From Dictyoglomus sp. NZ13-RE01 (GTDB taxonomy: Bacteria > Dictyoglomota > Dictyoglomia > Dictyoglomales > Dictyoglomaceae), in NCBI GenBank assembly GCA_002878375.1, contig NIRF01000011.1, forward strand, positions 1 through 54,067: a stretch of DNA of 54,067 nucleotides, given 5' to 3'. The translations under genes were made by a program, and so were the position numbers. Numbering within the stretch: position 1 is the first letter of the stretch; each line of letters begins with the position of its first letter. Below, in pieces: positions 27,693 through 36,203 of the stretch. Below the pieces are notes generated by a model. The model did not search any database and was not told the DNA's origin. It was given only the letters and a program-made list of their open reading frames with translations.

Positions 27693-27721
27693 TTGAAATT
27701 TTATAGCTATTATGATAAACT
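27693..27721 (+). promoter_or_regulatory. Promoter of the DUF4914 gene
   Basis: TTGAAA (27693-27698) and TAAACT (27716-27721) are 17 bases apart, and the -10 is extended (TATGATAAACT from 27711). The start should be near 27728, about 17 bases before the inverted repeat. Confidence 0.55.
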
Positions 27722-27744
27722 TATTATTTGATGTGATCAACGGC

Positions 27745-27791
27745 GACCAACATTCATTTTCCCAAGAAGATAGTGAATGTTGGTCTTTTTT
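27745..27791 (+). terminator. Terminator-like inverted repeat in the leader of the DUF4914 gene
   Basis: GACCAACATTCA (27745-27756) pairs perfectly with TGAATGTTGGTC (27774-27785) around a 17-base spacer and is followed by six T (27786-27791). It lies upstream of, not after, a gene: the ATG is 28 bases downstream and no plus-strand gene precedes it. It may be an attenuator, the 3' end of a short RNA, or a DNA operator. An upstream ATGTTAGT (27680-27687) could pair with the 5' arm but lies outside the expected transcript. Confidence 0.65.
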
Positions 27792-27818
27792 ATAACGGGT
27801 GGAAAGGAGAGAGGGAAA

Positions 27819-29699
27819 ATGGTGAAGGAGGAGATAGAATATTTTATAGTACCAAAAGAAGTTGAGGAAATTCTGCATTCTTGTAAAAGTATCTTTATAC
27901 CTGAAAAAAGGGAAGAGTTTTTTGATCTCGCTACTGGTTGGAAAGACAACCTTTATTATGAGGTTAAATATTTTGTTCCAGGTAAAGGAGAAGTAGTTGA
28001 AGCAACGGTTACCCGTTGTAAGAACGGTATAGTAGTAAACTATCCAGATGTTTATATGAGAAGAAGAGACCCTGATAGCATGGTTATAGGAGATGAGGGA
28101 GATACTGATAAGCCAACCTTTAAAGAGAGATTTGGGGAAGATTTTGATGTATTACGCCAGAAAACCTTTGACTGGTTAAAAGAACAGGACTTAATAGTAA
28201 TGCCTTTTATGGCAGGAGGGGAAGATTTAGGCTATGAAGCACTCTTGATATCCCCATTAAATGCAGCATTTTTTGCTGGTGGACTTGCTGATATCCAAGG
28301 TTTTATACCAAGAAGTAAGCTAAGGCCAGGTTTTAAACCAATAGCTATAATTTACCTTGCACCCCCCTTTAGACATACCCATTTTGATGGTAAACAGATT
28401 GTTGTTCATAATAGAATAAACGGTCTCCATGAGATTTTCTCTTATAATTTATATCCAGGACCCAGTGCTAAAAAGGGTGTATATGGTTTTCTCATTACCA
28501 TAGGAGAGATCGAAGGTTGGGTCAGTGCCCATGCTTCTACAGTAAAGATAATTACTCCTTACGATAATGTTCTTGTCATAATGCATGAAGGAGCAAGTGG
28601 TGGTGGAAAAAGTGAAATGACCCAACAAATGCACAGAGAAAAAGACAATAGAGTCCTATTAGGAACAAATATTGTTACAGGAGAAAAATATTATATTGAG
28701 ATACAGGAATCTTGTGAAATCCACCCAGTAACAGATGATATTGCCCTTTGCCATCCTAAATTACAAACGGGAAGAGGTAAAATGGTAGTAAAGGATGCAG
28801 AACAAGGATGGTTCGTAAGATTGGATAATATAACACAATATGGAACAGACCCACAGTTAGAGAGGCTCTGTATTCATCCACCGGAGCCTTTGATCTTTCT
28901 AAATTTAGAGGCACATCCAGGCGCAACTGCATTGATATGGGAACACATCATGGACGAGCCTGGAAAACCATGTCCAAATCCAAGGGTCATCATTCCTCGT
29001 AGATTCATATCAAACATTGTAAACGAGCCTGTAGAAGTAGATGTAAGAAGCTTTGGATTAAGAACTCCGCCATGTACAAAAGAGAAACCTTCTTATGGAA
29101 TAGTTGGGCTATTCCATGTTCTTCCTCCTGCCTTAGCTTGGCTATGGAGGCTTGTAAGTCCACGAGGTTATGCAAATCCCAGCATAACTGATACTGACGC
29201 TATGAGTAGTGAAGGGGTAGGCTCATACTGGCCCTTTGCTACAGGGAAAATGGTAAAACAAGCAAATTTACTACTTGAGCAAATATTAGAATATAGAAAT
29301 ACCCAATACATACTTGTTCCCAATCAACATATAGGTGCTTATAAGGTTGGATTCATGCCTCAATGGATAGTTAGGGAATATTTGGCAAAAAGAGGAAGTG
29401 CAAGACTTAGACCAGAACAGTTAAAGCCTGCTCGTTGTGCTCTTCTTGGCTTTGCCCTGGAAGTTGTAAAGGTTGAAGGACATTACATTCCAAAAGCCTT
29501 TTTACAAGTTGATCAACAACCTGAAGTAGGGATAGAAGCATATGACAAAGGGGCAGAGATACTAAAGAACTTCTTTAAAAACGAGCTTAAAAAATTCATC
29601 TCTTTGGATCTTGATCCTCTTGGTAAGCAAATAATCGAGTGTTGTTTAGATGATGGTACATTAGAAGATTACATAAATTTGATACCACCAAGAAGATGA
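27819..29699 (+). CDS. DUF4914 family protein with a P-loop, PEP-carboxykinase-like
   Basis: A 626-residue cytoplasmic protein from the ATG at 27819 (AAAGGAG upstream; an ATG at 27777 in frame overlaps the leader hairpin). I recognise it as the uncharacterised DUF4914 family. A clear Walker A, GASGGGKS (258-265), sits in IMHEGASGGGKSEMTQQMH, and later stretches NPRVIIPRRFI and EGVGSYWPFATGKMVKQAN recall the kinase-like fold of PEP carboxykinase and HPr kinase. That relation is my inference and not a proven homology. H185, H187 and D190 in FRHTHFDG could bind metal. It overlaps the phosphatase gene by 4 bases, suggesting a joint pathway. The true reaction is unknown. Confidence 0.7.
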   Translation: MVKEEIEYFIVPKEVEEILHSCKSIFIPEKREEFFDLATGWKDNLYYEVKYFVPGKGEVVEATVTRCKNGIVVNYPDVYMRRRDPDSMVIGDEGDTDKPTFKERFGEDFDVLRQKTFDWLKEQDLIVMPFMAGGEDLGYEALLISPLNAAFFAGGLADIQGFIPRSKLRPGFKPIAIIYLAPPFRHTHFDGKQIVVHNRINGLHEIFSYNLYPGPSAKKGVYGFLITIGEIEGWVSAHASTVKIITPYDNVLVIMHEGASGGGKSEMTQQMHREKDNRVLLGTNIVTGEKYYIEIQESCEIHPVTDDIALCHPKLQTGRGKMVVKDAEQGWFVRLDNITQYGTDPQLERLCIHPPEPLIFLNLEAHPGATALIWEHIMDEPGKPCPNPRVIIPRRFISNIVNEPVEVDVRSFGLRTPPCTKEKPSYGIVGLFHVLPPALAWLWRLVSPRGYANPSITDTDAMSSEGVGSYWPFATGKMVKQANLLLEQILEYRNTQYILVPNQHIGAYKVGFMPQWIVREYLAKRGSARLRPEQLKPARCALLGFALEVVKVEGHYIPKAFLQVDQQPEVGIEAYDKGAEILKNFFKNELKKFISLDLDPLGKQIIECCLDDGTLEDYINLIPPRR

Positions 29700-30472
29700 G
29701 AGAAGAAATAAAGGTTATAGAAAAAATTGTTAAAGAAGCTGGAAAGATTCTTCTTAATTATTTCTACGAAGAAAAAGAGGTGAGATTCAAAAGTACATCT
29801 AATCCAGTAACAAAAATAGATAAACTATCGGAGGAAAAATTAATTGAAGGGTTAGAGAAATACTTTCCAGGATACACAATTTTAACAGAAGAATCAGGAT
29901 TCATCGATAAAGGTTCTGATTATAAGTGGATTATAGATCCTTTAGATGGGACAATAAATTATATTCATAATTTCCCCTTTTTCTCTATAAGCATTGCCTT
30001 AATAAAGAAGGATGAAATAATTTTAGGTGTAGTATATGATCCTTTAAGAGATGAATTCTTTTCTGCTTATAGGAAAGAAGGAGCCCATCTAAATTTTGAA
30101 AAAATTTATGTGTCTTCAGTAGACAAAATAAGTAATGCTTTACTTGCTTTTGGACTTCCATATCACCTCACCTTAGATGACGAAAATTTTCAGCCATTTA
30201 TAGATTTTTCAAAAAGATGCCAAAGTATAAGAAGAGCAGGATCTTCTGCCTTAGAACTTGCATATATAGCCTCTGGAAGGTTGGATGGATATTGGTGTAA
30301 AGAGCTAAATTTATGGGATATTGCAGGCGGAATAATTCTTGTAGAGGAAGCAGGGGGAAAAGTTACTGACTATCAAGGAAAGAAAATAATTCAGGAAAAG
30401 ACAAGTATCATAGCAACAAATGGTTTAATACATGAGGAAGTTAGGAATATAATAAATAGGGTGCGCCTGTAG
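29696..30472 (+). CDS. Inositol monophosphatase family phosphatase
   Basis: A 258-residue Mg-dependent sugar phosphatase. E65/E66 (LTEESG), the metal motif DPLDGTINYIHNFP with D81 and D84, and the C-terminal WDIAGGIILVEEAGG with its conserved Asp are all present. Such enzymes hydrolyse inositol 1-phosphate, fructose 1,6-bisphosphate or similar compounds; which one cannot be told. It overlaps DUF4914 by 4 bases. The last codons and the stop TAG (30470-30472) lie inside the tRNA-Arg gene. Confidence 0.9.
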   Translation: MREEIKVIEKIVKEAGKILLNYFYEEKEVRFKSTSNPVTKIDKLSEEKLIEGLEKYFPGYTILTEESGFIDKGSDYKWIIDPLDGTINYIHNFPFFSISIALIKKDEIILGVVYDPLRDEFFSAYRKEGAHLNFEKIYVSSVDKISNALLAFGLPYHLTLDDENFQPFIDFSKRCQSIRRAGSSALELAYIASGRLDGYWCKELNLWDIAGGIILVEEAGGKVTDYQGKKIIQEKTSIIATNGLIHEEVRNIINRVRL

Positions 30473-30537
30473 CTCAATGGACAGAGCATCAGCCTCCGGA
30501 GCTGAGGATAGAGGTTCAAATCCTCTCAGGCGCACCA
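30463..30537 (+). tRNA. tRNA-Arg (anticodon CCG)
   Basis: A full cloverleaf: acceptor GCGCCTG (30463-30469) pairs with CAGGCGC (30527-30533), discriminator A and an encoded CCA end at 30537. The anticodon stem TCAGC/GCTGA encloses CTCCGGA, anticodon CCG (reads CGG). The first 10 bases double as the end of the phosphatase gene. Confidence 0.95.
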
Positions 30538-30550
30538 AACCTTACAAAGA

Positions 30551-32611
30551 TTAATAGACAGTAAATTTCACTCTTACAACAAACTTTTCATTGGGGCTTA
30601 GATAAACATTATACAAATGAATAAGAGAGCTTCCTTGGTATACCCTTTCAAAACCTTCCTCTGAAAGAGAAACCGTCTCCACTGGATATCTATACCAAAG
30701 GGTCTTTCTATCTAAACTACAGTCCAAATTTAATATGGGAGTCTTTATTTGCCAAAAATCTATTTCCTTTTCTCCTACCGTCCTCAACAAATACTTTTCT
30801 CCATCCACTTGGAAGTAGTAATCCTCATGTTCTCCTGCTAAAAAGTTTAATACTATCTCCCATGCAAATACAAATTCTCTACTCTGAGAAGCATTATTTT
30901 CTAAAGAATAAAATACTTCCAAGTCCTTTTTATTGTTATCAACTATAAAGCTCTTAACTAATTTTATTCCATCCTTTTCTCCACTAAAAGTTAAAACTGC
31001 ATAATCTTTATTTTTATCAATATTCCATGTAAAAGGTACATCCAGGGATGTAAATAAAGGCTTCTCCTTCCCATGCCAAAAAGAAATAATAGAAGGTACA
31101 GTATCGAAAAAGTATTCTTTGAAGGAAATTCTCCTATGACTATCGTAAAAGAGTAGATTTTCTAAACCTTCTTCCTTCACTGCCCAACGCTCATGAATCG
31201 TCTTTCCTTTACCCTCTTCATCTTTTATATGGAATAACTTATCATGATATGCTTCTTTCCTTCTTGTAAGTGTATCGGTCAAATTAAAAGAGGCAGGTTT
31301 GTAATCCCACTCTAAAACCCCTCCCCCTAAATTAGGAGCAAAATACAAATTAAAATATTTTGATTCCAAAATTATCTCTTCCCTTCCATCACAATCAAAA
31401 TCAATATTTTTAATAGAAATCTCATCAGAATCTATAAAACTTTCCGCTTTAATAATATGGGAGTAAATGGCAGATCTTAGATGAGGAAGATAAAGCCCAC
31501 CAAAGATTCCATGCCAATAAGCATCATTAGCTTGAGCCATCAAAATTTCTTCTATTGCCAATTCTCTTTTCTCATTATCTTCTATATTCTTAATCTTATT
31601 TCTTACATATAACATCCTTTTATGCATGTGATTTGATTCATCATACTTTGATAAAAAGTTCCTGAAAAATCCTCCCCTGATAAAGGGAGAATACTTATCC
31701 CACTTGCCTTGCTCTTTAACCTCATTTGTTAGTTCTTCCAATACTTTTTGAGCTTCTGGGAATAAAACCCATTCCATCATCTCCCTGTAAGAGGCGGTAG
31801 GAAGATAAATCCTTCCAAGAGGGGGAAACTTATTTATATAATCTCCATAATGGACAAGACCTATTTCTTTTGAATTTTCCTTCAAAGCCTGCCAAAAATT
31901 ATCCAGCCATCGATCCTCATAGACTGTTTTATATGTATCGGGCCAAAGCCCAAATTTCTCCCCATCATCAAAATAAATAGCCAATTTATCTTCACTTGTA
32001 GAGGTAGCGTTTTTTATATAATTTATAATCTCATCGGGATAGTGAAAGGGTATAAGATATCTGAGCTTCATATTAATGGGGAAAACTTTTAATGTGTATC
32101 CTTGCTCCTCCATTATATAATAACCAAACAAATTCTCAGGGAACAAACCTGTGGATAGAAAATGGGCATCATCCAATACTATATATTCTATTTCTGCCAT
32201 AGACAAATATTTAACTAAATGAGGCTCCCATACCCTTTCCGCCATCCAAAGACCTCTCGGTTTTTGACCAAACTTATTCCAAATATATTTATTCATTTTA
32301 TTTATTTGGAGAATCTTATCCTCATTGGGAATAATTGACAAAATGGGCTCATAAAAACCTCCAGATAAGAACTCAATCTGTCCCCTATTTGCAAGAGTTT
32401 TTAAAGAGGAAATATATTCTGGATGGTTCTTTTCAAGCCAAAGGAACAAATAACCTGAAAAATGCATACTGAAAATAAAATCGGGATTGTTAATAAAAAA
32501 GTCAATTAAGGGTTTATAACATAAGTTATAAGCTCGTTCCATTACAAAATCAAAATTTCCTACAGGTTGATGATTATGTAGTCCAATGGCAAAATAAGCC
32601 TTTTTACTCAT
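30551..32611 (-). CDS. amyA: GH57 alpha-amylase / 4-alpha-glucanotransferase (AmyA type)
   Basis: A 686-residue GH57 enzyme, the same length as the known Dictyoglomus AmyA. GLHNHQPVGNFD (10-21) is GH57 region 1; the nucleophile is E125 in LWMAERVWEPH and the acid/base D216 in YFDDGEKFGLWP, matching E123 and D214 of the Thermococcus litoralis glucanotransferase as I recall them. SYREMMEWVLFPEAQ and a C-terminal beta-sandwich (about 400-686) complete it. No signal peptide, so it acts inside the cell on glucan or imported dextrin, by hydrolysis or chain transfer. It lies 10 bases after the branching enzyme gene and ends convergent with tRNA-Arg. Confidence 0.92.
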   Translation of the reverse strand: MSKKAYFAIGLHNHQPVGNFDFVMERAYNLCYKPLIDFFINNPDFIFSMHFSGYLFLWLEKNHPEYISSLKTLANRGQIEFLSGGFYEPILSIIPNEDKILQINKMNKYIWNKFGQKPRGLWMAERVWEPHLVKYLSMAEIEYIVLDDAHFLSTGLFPENLFGYYIMEEQGYTLKVFPINMKLRYLIPFHYPDEIINYIKNATSTSEDKLAIYFDDGEKFGLWPDTYKTVYEDRWLDNFWQALKENSKEIGLVHYGDYINKFPPLGRIYLPTASYREMMEWVLFPEAQKVLEELTNEVKEQGKWDKYSPFIRGGFFRNFLSKYDESNHMHKRMLYVRNKIKNIEDNEKRELAIEEILMAQANDAYWHGIFGGLYLPHLRSAIYSHIIKAESFIDSDEISIKNIDFDCDGREEIILESKYFNLYFAPNLGGGVLEWDYKPASFNLTDTLTRRKEAYHDKLFHIKDEEGKGKTIHERWAVKEEGLENLLFYDSHRRISFKEYFFDTVPSIISFWHGKEKPLFTSLDVPFTWNIDKNKDYAVLTFSGEKDGIKLVKSFIVDNNKKDLEVFYSLENNASQSREFVFAWEIVLNFLAGEHEDYYFQVDGEKYLLRTVGEKEIDFWQIKTPILNLDCSLDRKTLWYRYPVETVSLSEEGFERVYQGSSLIHLYNVYLSPNEKFVVRVKFTVY

Positions 32612-32621
32612 TGATAACTTA

Positions 32622-34172
32622 CTACCTCCTTCTAAAAATCCTGTAATCTATATAAGGGAATAAAGAATCTTTTTCCTCTAAACTTTTCAATATAGAAAAT
32701 TCTTCGACTTTAGGCTCTTTAATTTTTAAAAGCCCTAAAAGCTTATTAAAATGATCAAGATGTTGATAGAATCTATTATATCCATAATCTCTTGCTTGTC
32801 CAGTAGTTATTAGAAAAGGCCAGTCACTACTTTCTAAGAGAAGTTTCTCTCTTGCCATCTGCTTTAAAACTTTCTCCTCCCATAAAGAATTTGCATCTAT
32901 CATGGCTATTTCTTCCATTTTCTCCTCTACCTCATATATTTTTTCCCACAATCCTTCCGTATCTTTATTTAACCAAACCTCGTGCTTTCCTCCTCTACCC
33001 CAAGAAGATTCTGGTATATTTATCTTCTCCTTAGGAGAGTATAATTCTAAATATTTGCTTGGAGAAATACTTTTTACAATTTTGCTCTCGTTTATAAGCT
33101 CAAATACCTTCTCCAAGAAAATGATCCCTTCAAACCACCAATGCCCAAAAAGTTCCGTATCATACATTGCAGTTATTATACCTTCATTTTCCTTTCCTTC
33201 TTCCTCCAATAAACCAACAAAATGTTTTGCATGTTCTAAGGCTCTATTTCTTGCCACCTCGGGCTCGTAAAGCTCCTTTTTACCTAAATCTATACTCTTT
33301 GATACAATTCTCCAATACTGTATGCCTGACTTTTCTGCCTTCTTATGGAACTCTCTATAGACCCCATCCCCAGGATATCCCCATTCTGCAGACCAAACTT
33401 GCATACTTGTTCTTTCATGCCTACCAAACACTACCACATTACTATCTGCTACATAATATGGTTTTAGTATGGATCTTCCAATATCAACCTTCTTAAAGTC
33501 AGGATAGCTCAGTGCTTCTCCCCCTAAAATAGAGTGTGTATCTACGAAGAAATATTTCAAACCTAATTCCTCAAGGAACTTCTCTAATCCAGGTTTGTAT
33601 GCACACTCTGGTAACCAAATACCTTTAGGTTCTGTCTTAAAATGTCTTTTGTAAGCTTCCTTTCCAGTAAAAATCTGTGCATAAATTGATGAAGGTCTTC
33701 TTAATAGTGGCAGATAAGCATGGGTGGCAGAACTTGTAATTATCTCTAAGTTGCCCTCTCTTTGTAAGTCTCCCCAAAATTTTAATAAATTCCTGGAGAA
33801 TTTTTCCCTAAAGTTTTTTAATATGTTTTTATAAAATTCTATGTAGAATCTTGATAAATCCGCTTCTTTTCTTCCCTCTTTCTTAAAATTTTCATAATCT
33901 TCTTCTGCTAATAATATCCTCTCCTCAATATACTTTTCTGTTTCATATATCATGTAAGGATCATATAATTGCTCTGCAAGTACAGGCGTAACCCCCAATG
34001 TAATATGAAAATCAACTCCTTTGTTTTTAAGGTTATAAAATACCATTGAGAGAGGAATATAAGTCTCTAACATTGCTTCAAAAAACCATTCTTCTCCAAA
34101 GGGCCATCTTCCAGCTTTCTTAACATATGGCAGATGAGAGTGAAGAACTAAATTAAAATACATGTTTACCAT
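32622..34172 (-). CDS. GH57 1,4-alpha-glucan branching enzyme
   Basis: A 516-residue GH57 protein with the DUF1957 C-terminal helical domain, the form characterised as glycogen branching enzyme in Thermus and Thermococcus. NLVLHSHLPYVKKAGRWPFGEEW (region 1), nucleophile E189 in IWLPECAYKPG and acid/base D338 in AMYDTELFGHWWFEG are visible, as is QVWSAEWGYPGDG near 258-270. It transfers alpha-1,4 chains to alpha-1,6 positions. GGAGGG lies 6 bases before the ATG. Grouping with AmyA, MalP and MalK suggests an intracellular storage glucan. Confidence 0.93.
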   Translation of the reverse strand: MVNMYFNLVLHSHLPYVKKAGRWPFGEEWFFEAMLETYIPLSMVFYNLKNKGVDFHITLGVTPVLAEQLYDPYMIYETEKYIEERILLAEEDYENFKKEGRKEADLSRFYIEFYKNILKNFREKFSRNLLKFWGDLQREGNLEIITSSATHAYLPLLRRPSSIYAQIFTGKEAYKRHFKTEPKGIWLPECAYKPGLEKFLEELGLKYFFVDTHSILGGEALSYPDFKKVDIGRSILKPYYVADSNVVVFGRHERTSMQVWSAEWGYPGDGVYREFHKKAEKSGIQYWRIVSKSIDLGKKELYEPEVARNRALEHAKHFVGLLEEEGKENEGIITAMYDTELFGHWWFEGIIFLEKVFELINESKIVKSISPSKYLELYSPKEKINIPESSWGRGGKHEVWLNKDTEGLWEKIYEVEEKMEEIAMIDANSLWEEKVLKQMAREKLLLESSDWPFLITTGQARDYGYNRFYQHLDHFNKLLGLLKIKEPKVEEFSILKSLEEKDSLFPYIDYRIFRRR

Positions 34173-34208
34173 TGGATTCCCTCCAAAAGAAATTTTTGAT
34201 ATATAAAC

Positions 34209-34240
34209 AGAAGAAGGGGGCTTTTCTTCCCCCTTCTTCT
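34209..34240 (-). terminator. Terminator-like hairpin after malK
   Basis: AGAAGAAGGGGG (34209-34220) and CCCCCTTCTTCT (34229-34240) form a perfect 12-base stem with an 8-base loop; on the minus strand it is followed by GTTTATATAT. It lies between malK and the branching enzyme gene. Confidence 0.75.
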
Positions 34241-34273
34241 AATTTGATTTTTCCTTAATCTTCTCATTCAATT

Positions 34274-35386
34274 TTAGATTATAGCCATCTGAGTTACTGG
34301 ATCAAAGAGATGCATCTTTCTTAAATCAAACATTACTCTTACTCTTTCTCCCATCCTTGCTTTTGTTTCGGAGCCCACTCTTGCCACTACACTCACAGGT
34401 CCCTCTACAAGATAAAGGTAAACTTCTGTTCCCATTGGCTCCAAAACTTCTATTCTCATTTCTGCAACGTCCTCTAATATAATATCCTCAGTCTTTATAA
34501 GATTAACATCATAAATATGCTCGGGTCTAACCCCAAGAATTACTTTCTTTCCTAAATAACTCTTGGCTTTATCTGCCACAAAACTTTGCATATCTTGTGG
34601 AATTCCAAGCTTTATACTTCCTAAATTCAGGAATTTTGCATTGCTATCCAATTCTGCATCTATAAAATTCATAGGAGGACTACCAATAAAACCTGCTACA
34701 AATACATTGTTGGGCTTCTCATATACTGTTAGAGGATCGTCTACCTGTTGTACAACTCCATCCTTCATCACCACAATTCTATCTCCCATGGTCATTGCTT
34801 CGGTTTGGTCGTGGGTTACGTATATTGTGGTAACTCCAAGGCTTCTTTGTAATTTTTTCAATTCTGCCCTCATTTGCACTCTCAATTTTGCGTCTAAGTT
34901 AGAAAGAGGCTCATCCATTAAGAAGACTTTTGGCTCTCTTACAATAGCACGACCAAGAGCTACTCTTTGTCTCTGACCACCAGAGAGCTCTTTTGGCTTT
35001 CTCTTAAGAAGGTTTTCGATTCCTAACATCTCTGCTGCAGCTTTAACTCTTCTATCAATCTCGTCTTTTGGGAACTTTCTAAGCTTTAAGCCAAAAGCCA
35101 TATTGTCGTAAACTGTCATATGGGGATAGAGAGCGTAATTTTGGAATACCATTGCAATATCGCGATCCTTTGGGGGGACATCATTGACCAATCTTCCGCC
35201 AATATAAATTTTACCTTCAGTAACCTCTTCTAAGCCTGCAATCATTCTAAGAGTTGTGGTCTTCCCACAACCAGATGGACCAACAAGAACAATAAACTCT
35301 TTATCTTGGATATCAAGATTTACATTATTGACTGCAACTACATCTCCAAACTTTTTAGTTACACCTTCAAGTTTTACATCCGCCAT
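34274..35386 (-). CDS. malK: Sugar ABC transporter ATP-binding protein MalK/UgpC type
   Basis: A 370-residue ATPase. Walker [10 protein letters not shown] (37-45), signature [14 protein letters not shown], Walker [16 protein letters not shown] and a C-terminal TOBE regulatory domain (about 240-370, ending [17 protein letters not shown]) are all there. It probably powers MalFG, whose operon has no ATPase gene, and as in related bacteria it may be shared by other sugar importers. AGGAGG precedes the start. The 140 bases up to the next tRNA contain AT-rich promoter-like hexamers but no convincing unique promoter. Confidence 0.93.
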   Translation of the reverse strand: MADVKLEGVTKKFGDVVAVNNVNLDIQDKEFIVLVGPSGCGKTTTLRMIAGLEEVTEGKIYIGGRLVNDVPPKDRDIAMVFQNYALYPHMTVYDNMAFGLKLRKFPKDEIDRRVKAAAEMLGIENLLKRKPKELSGGQRQRVALGRAIVREPKVFLMDEPLSNLDAKLRVQMRAELKKLQRSLGVTTIYVTHDQTEAMTMGDRIVVMKDGVVQQVDDPLTVYEKPNNVFVAGFIGSPPMNFIDAELDSNAKFLNLGSIKLGIPQDMQSFVADKAKSYLGKKVILGVRPEHIYDVNLIKTEDIILEDVAEMRIEVLEPMGTEVYLYLVEGPVSVVARVGSETKARMGERVRVMFDLRKMHLFDPVTQMAII

Positions 35387-35525
35387 CTTTCAGACCTCCT
35401 TATTTTATCTGGACTTTTATAATAAAACAGAAAAGTAGTATAATGCGAGACACCAATTAGTTGGAACTTATCACCTCCAAGCATAGGTATATTGAAGCAT
35501 GGGGTAAATGCGAGTATTCCGGAAA

Positions 35526-35602
35526 TGGTGCGCCCGAAGGGACTCGAACCCCCGACACGCGGTTTAGGAAACCGCTGCTCTGTCCTACTGAGCTACGGGC
35601 GC
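35526..35602 (-). tRNA. tRNA-Arg (anticodon CCT)
   Basis: On the minus strand the acceptor GCGCCCG (5' end at 35602) pairs with CGGGCGC, and the gene encodes its CCA (35526-35528). Anticodon stem GCGGT/ACCGC encloses TTCCTAA, giving anticodon CCT, which reads AGG. Confidence 0.95.
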
Positions 35603-35693
35603 TTAAGAAGTGAAAAACCTTTTTAAGATCTATGTGAATTATTTTTAGTTTCAAATTCTGTAATTATTACCCAAAATTTAATTTTCTTATTTA

Positions 35694-35769
35694 TGGTGCG
35701 GACGGGTGGAATCGAACCACCGACGCAGGGATTTTCAGTCCCTCGCTCTACCGACTGAGCTACGTCCGC
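35694..35769 (-). tRNA. tRNA-Phe (anticodon GAA)
   Basis: On the minus strand acceptor GCGGACG (5' end at 35769) pairs with CGTCCGC; CCA is encoded (35694-35696). Anticodon stem AGGGA/TCCCT encloses CTGAAAA, anticodon GAA. It lies 91 bases upstream of tRNA-Arg(CCT) and the two may be processed from one transcript. Confidence 0.95.
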
Positions 35770-35816
35770 ATCCTTTAAAAAAATTATAACAAATGAAAAC
35801 TCTTATATCAAGTATT

Positions 35817-36203
35817 TTAATCTTTTTTTACTGGAATAATTAATTTTTGACCTACATAAAGCTTATTTGGGTCCTTCAAATTATTAATTCTTGCCAATTC
35901 TCTCCAATTAATAGAAAATTTTTGACCGATTCCTATAATTGTATCTCCAACTTTTACTTCATATACAATTTGTGTGTAAGTTTCAGATTCACTCTTTTGT
36001 TTTACTGTCTCCGTTTGTGTAATTTCCTGTTTCGGCTTTTCAGGAGGCGGACTAATTTCTGTTTTCTTTTCAGGAACTATACTTTCTTCTCTCTTCACAA
36101 CTACATTAGGAACCTTTTCAATAGAAAAAAGCTGTGTTGCAAGGAAAAAAACAATTAAGAAACTAAAAATATAAATTATAAGTTCCCTAAAAAATCTTTT
36201 CAT
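35817..36203 (-). CDS. Membrane-anchored LysM-domain protein
   Basis: A 128-residue protein. An N-terminal helix (about 7-27, IIYIFSFLIVFFLATQLF) anchors it, a proline- and lysine-rich stretch (35-75) follows, and residues about 80-126 are a LysM domain (YEVKVGDTIIGIGQKF, NNLKDPNKLYVGQKLIIP) that binds peptidoglycan. Its start overlaps the end of the ATPase gene by 17 bases, behind GGGAGAG, so it is the last gene of that operon; the tRNA genes come next. Confidence 0.87.
   Translation of the reverse strand: MKRFFRELIIYIFSFLIVFFLATQLFSIEKVPNVVVKREESIVPEKKTEISPPPEKPKQEITQTETVKQKSESETYTQIVYEVKVGDTIIGIGQKFSINWRELARINNLKDPNKLYVGQKLIIPVKKD

Noticed and set aside
27640-27696. An 18-codon Leu/Ile-rich frame (MRKTNYLLLLILTHVSII) that could be an attenuation leader peptide
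   Set aside because: No ribosome site, it lies upstream of the best promoter for the DUF4914 gene, and AT-rich DNA gives Leu/Ile codons easily.
32852-33496. Plus-strand frames of 60-122 codons inside the branching enzyme gene
   Set aside because: Antisense shadows of a well supported GH57 gene, without ribosome sites or recognisable domains.
35457-35654. A 65-codon minus-strand reading frame between malK and the tRNA genes
   Set aside because: Its middle is the translation of tRNA-Arg(CCT) (the familiar SSVGQSSGFLN-like sequence produced by tRNA genes), so it is not a gene.
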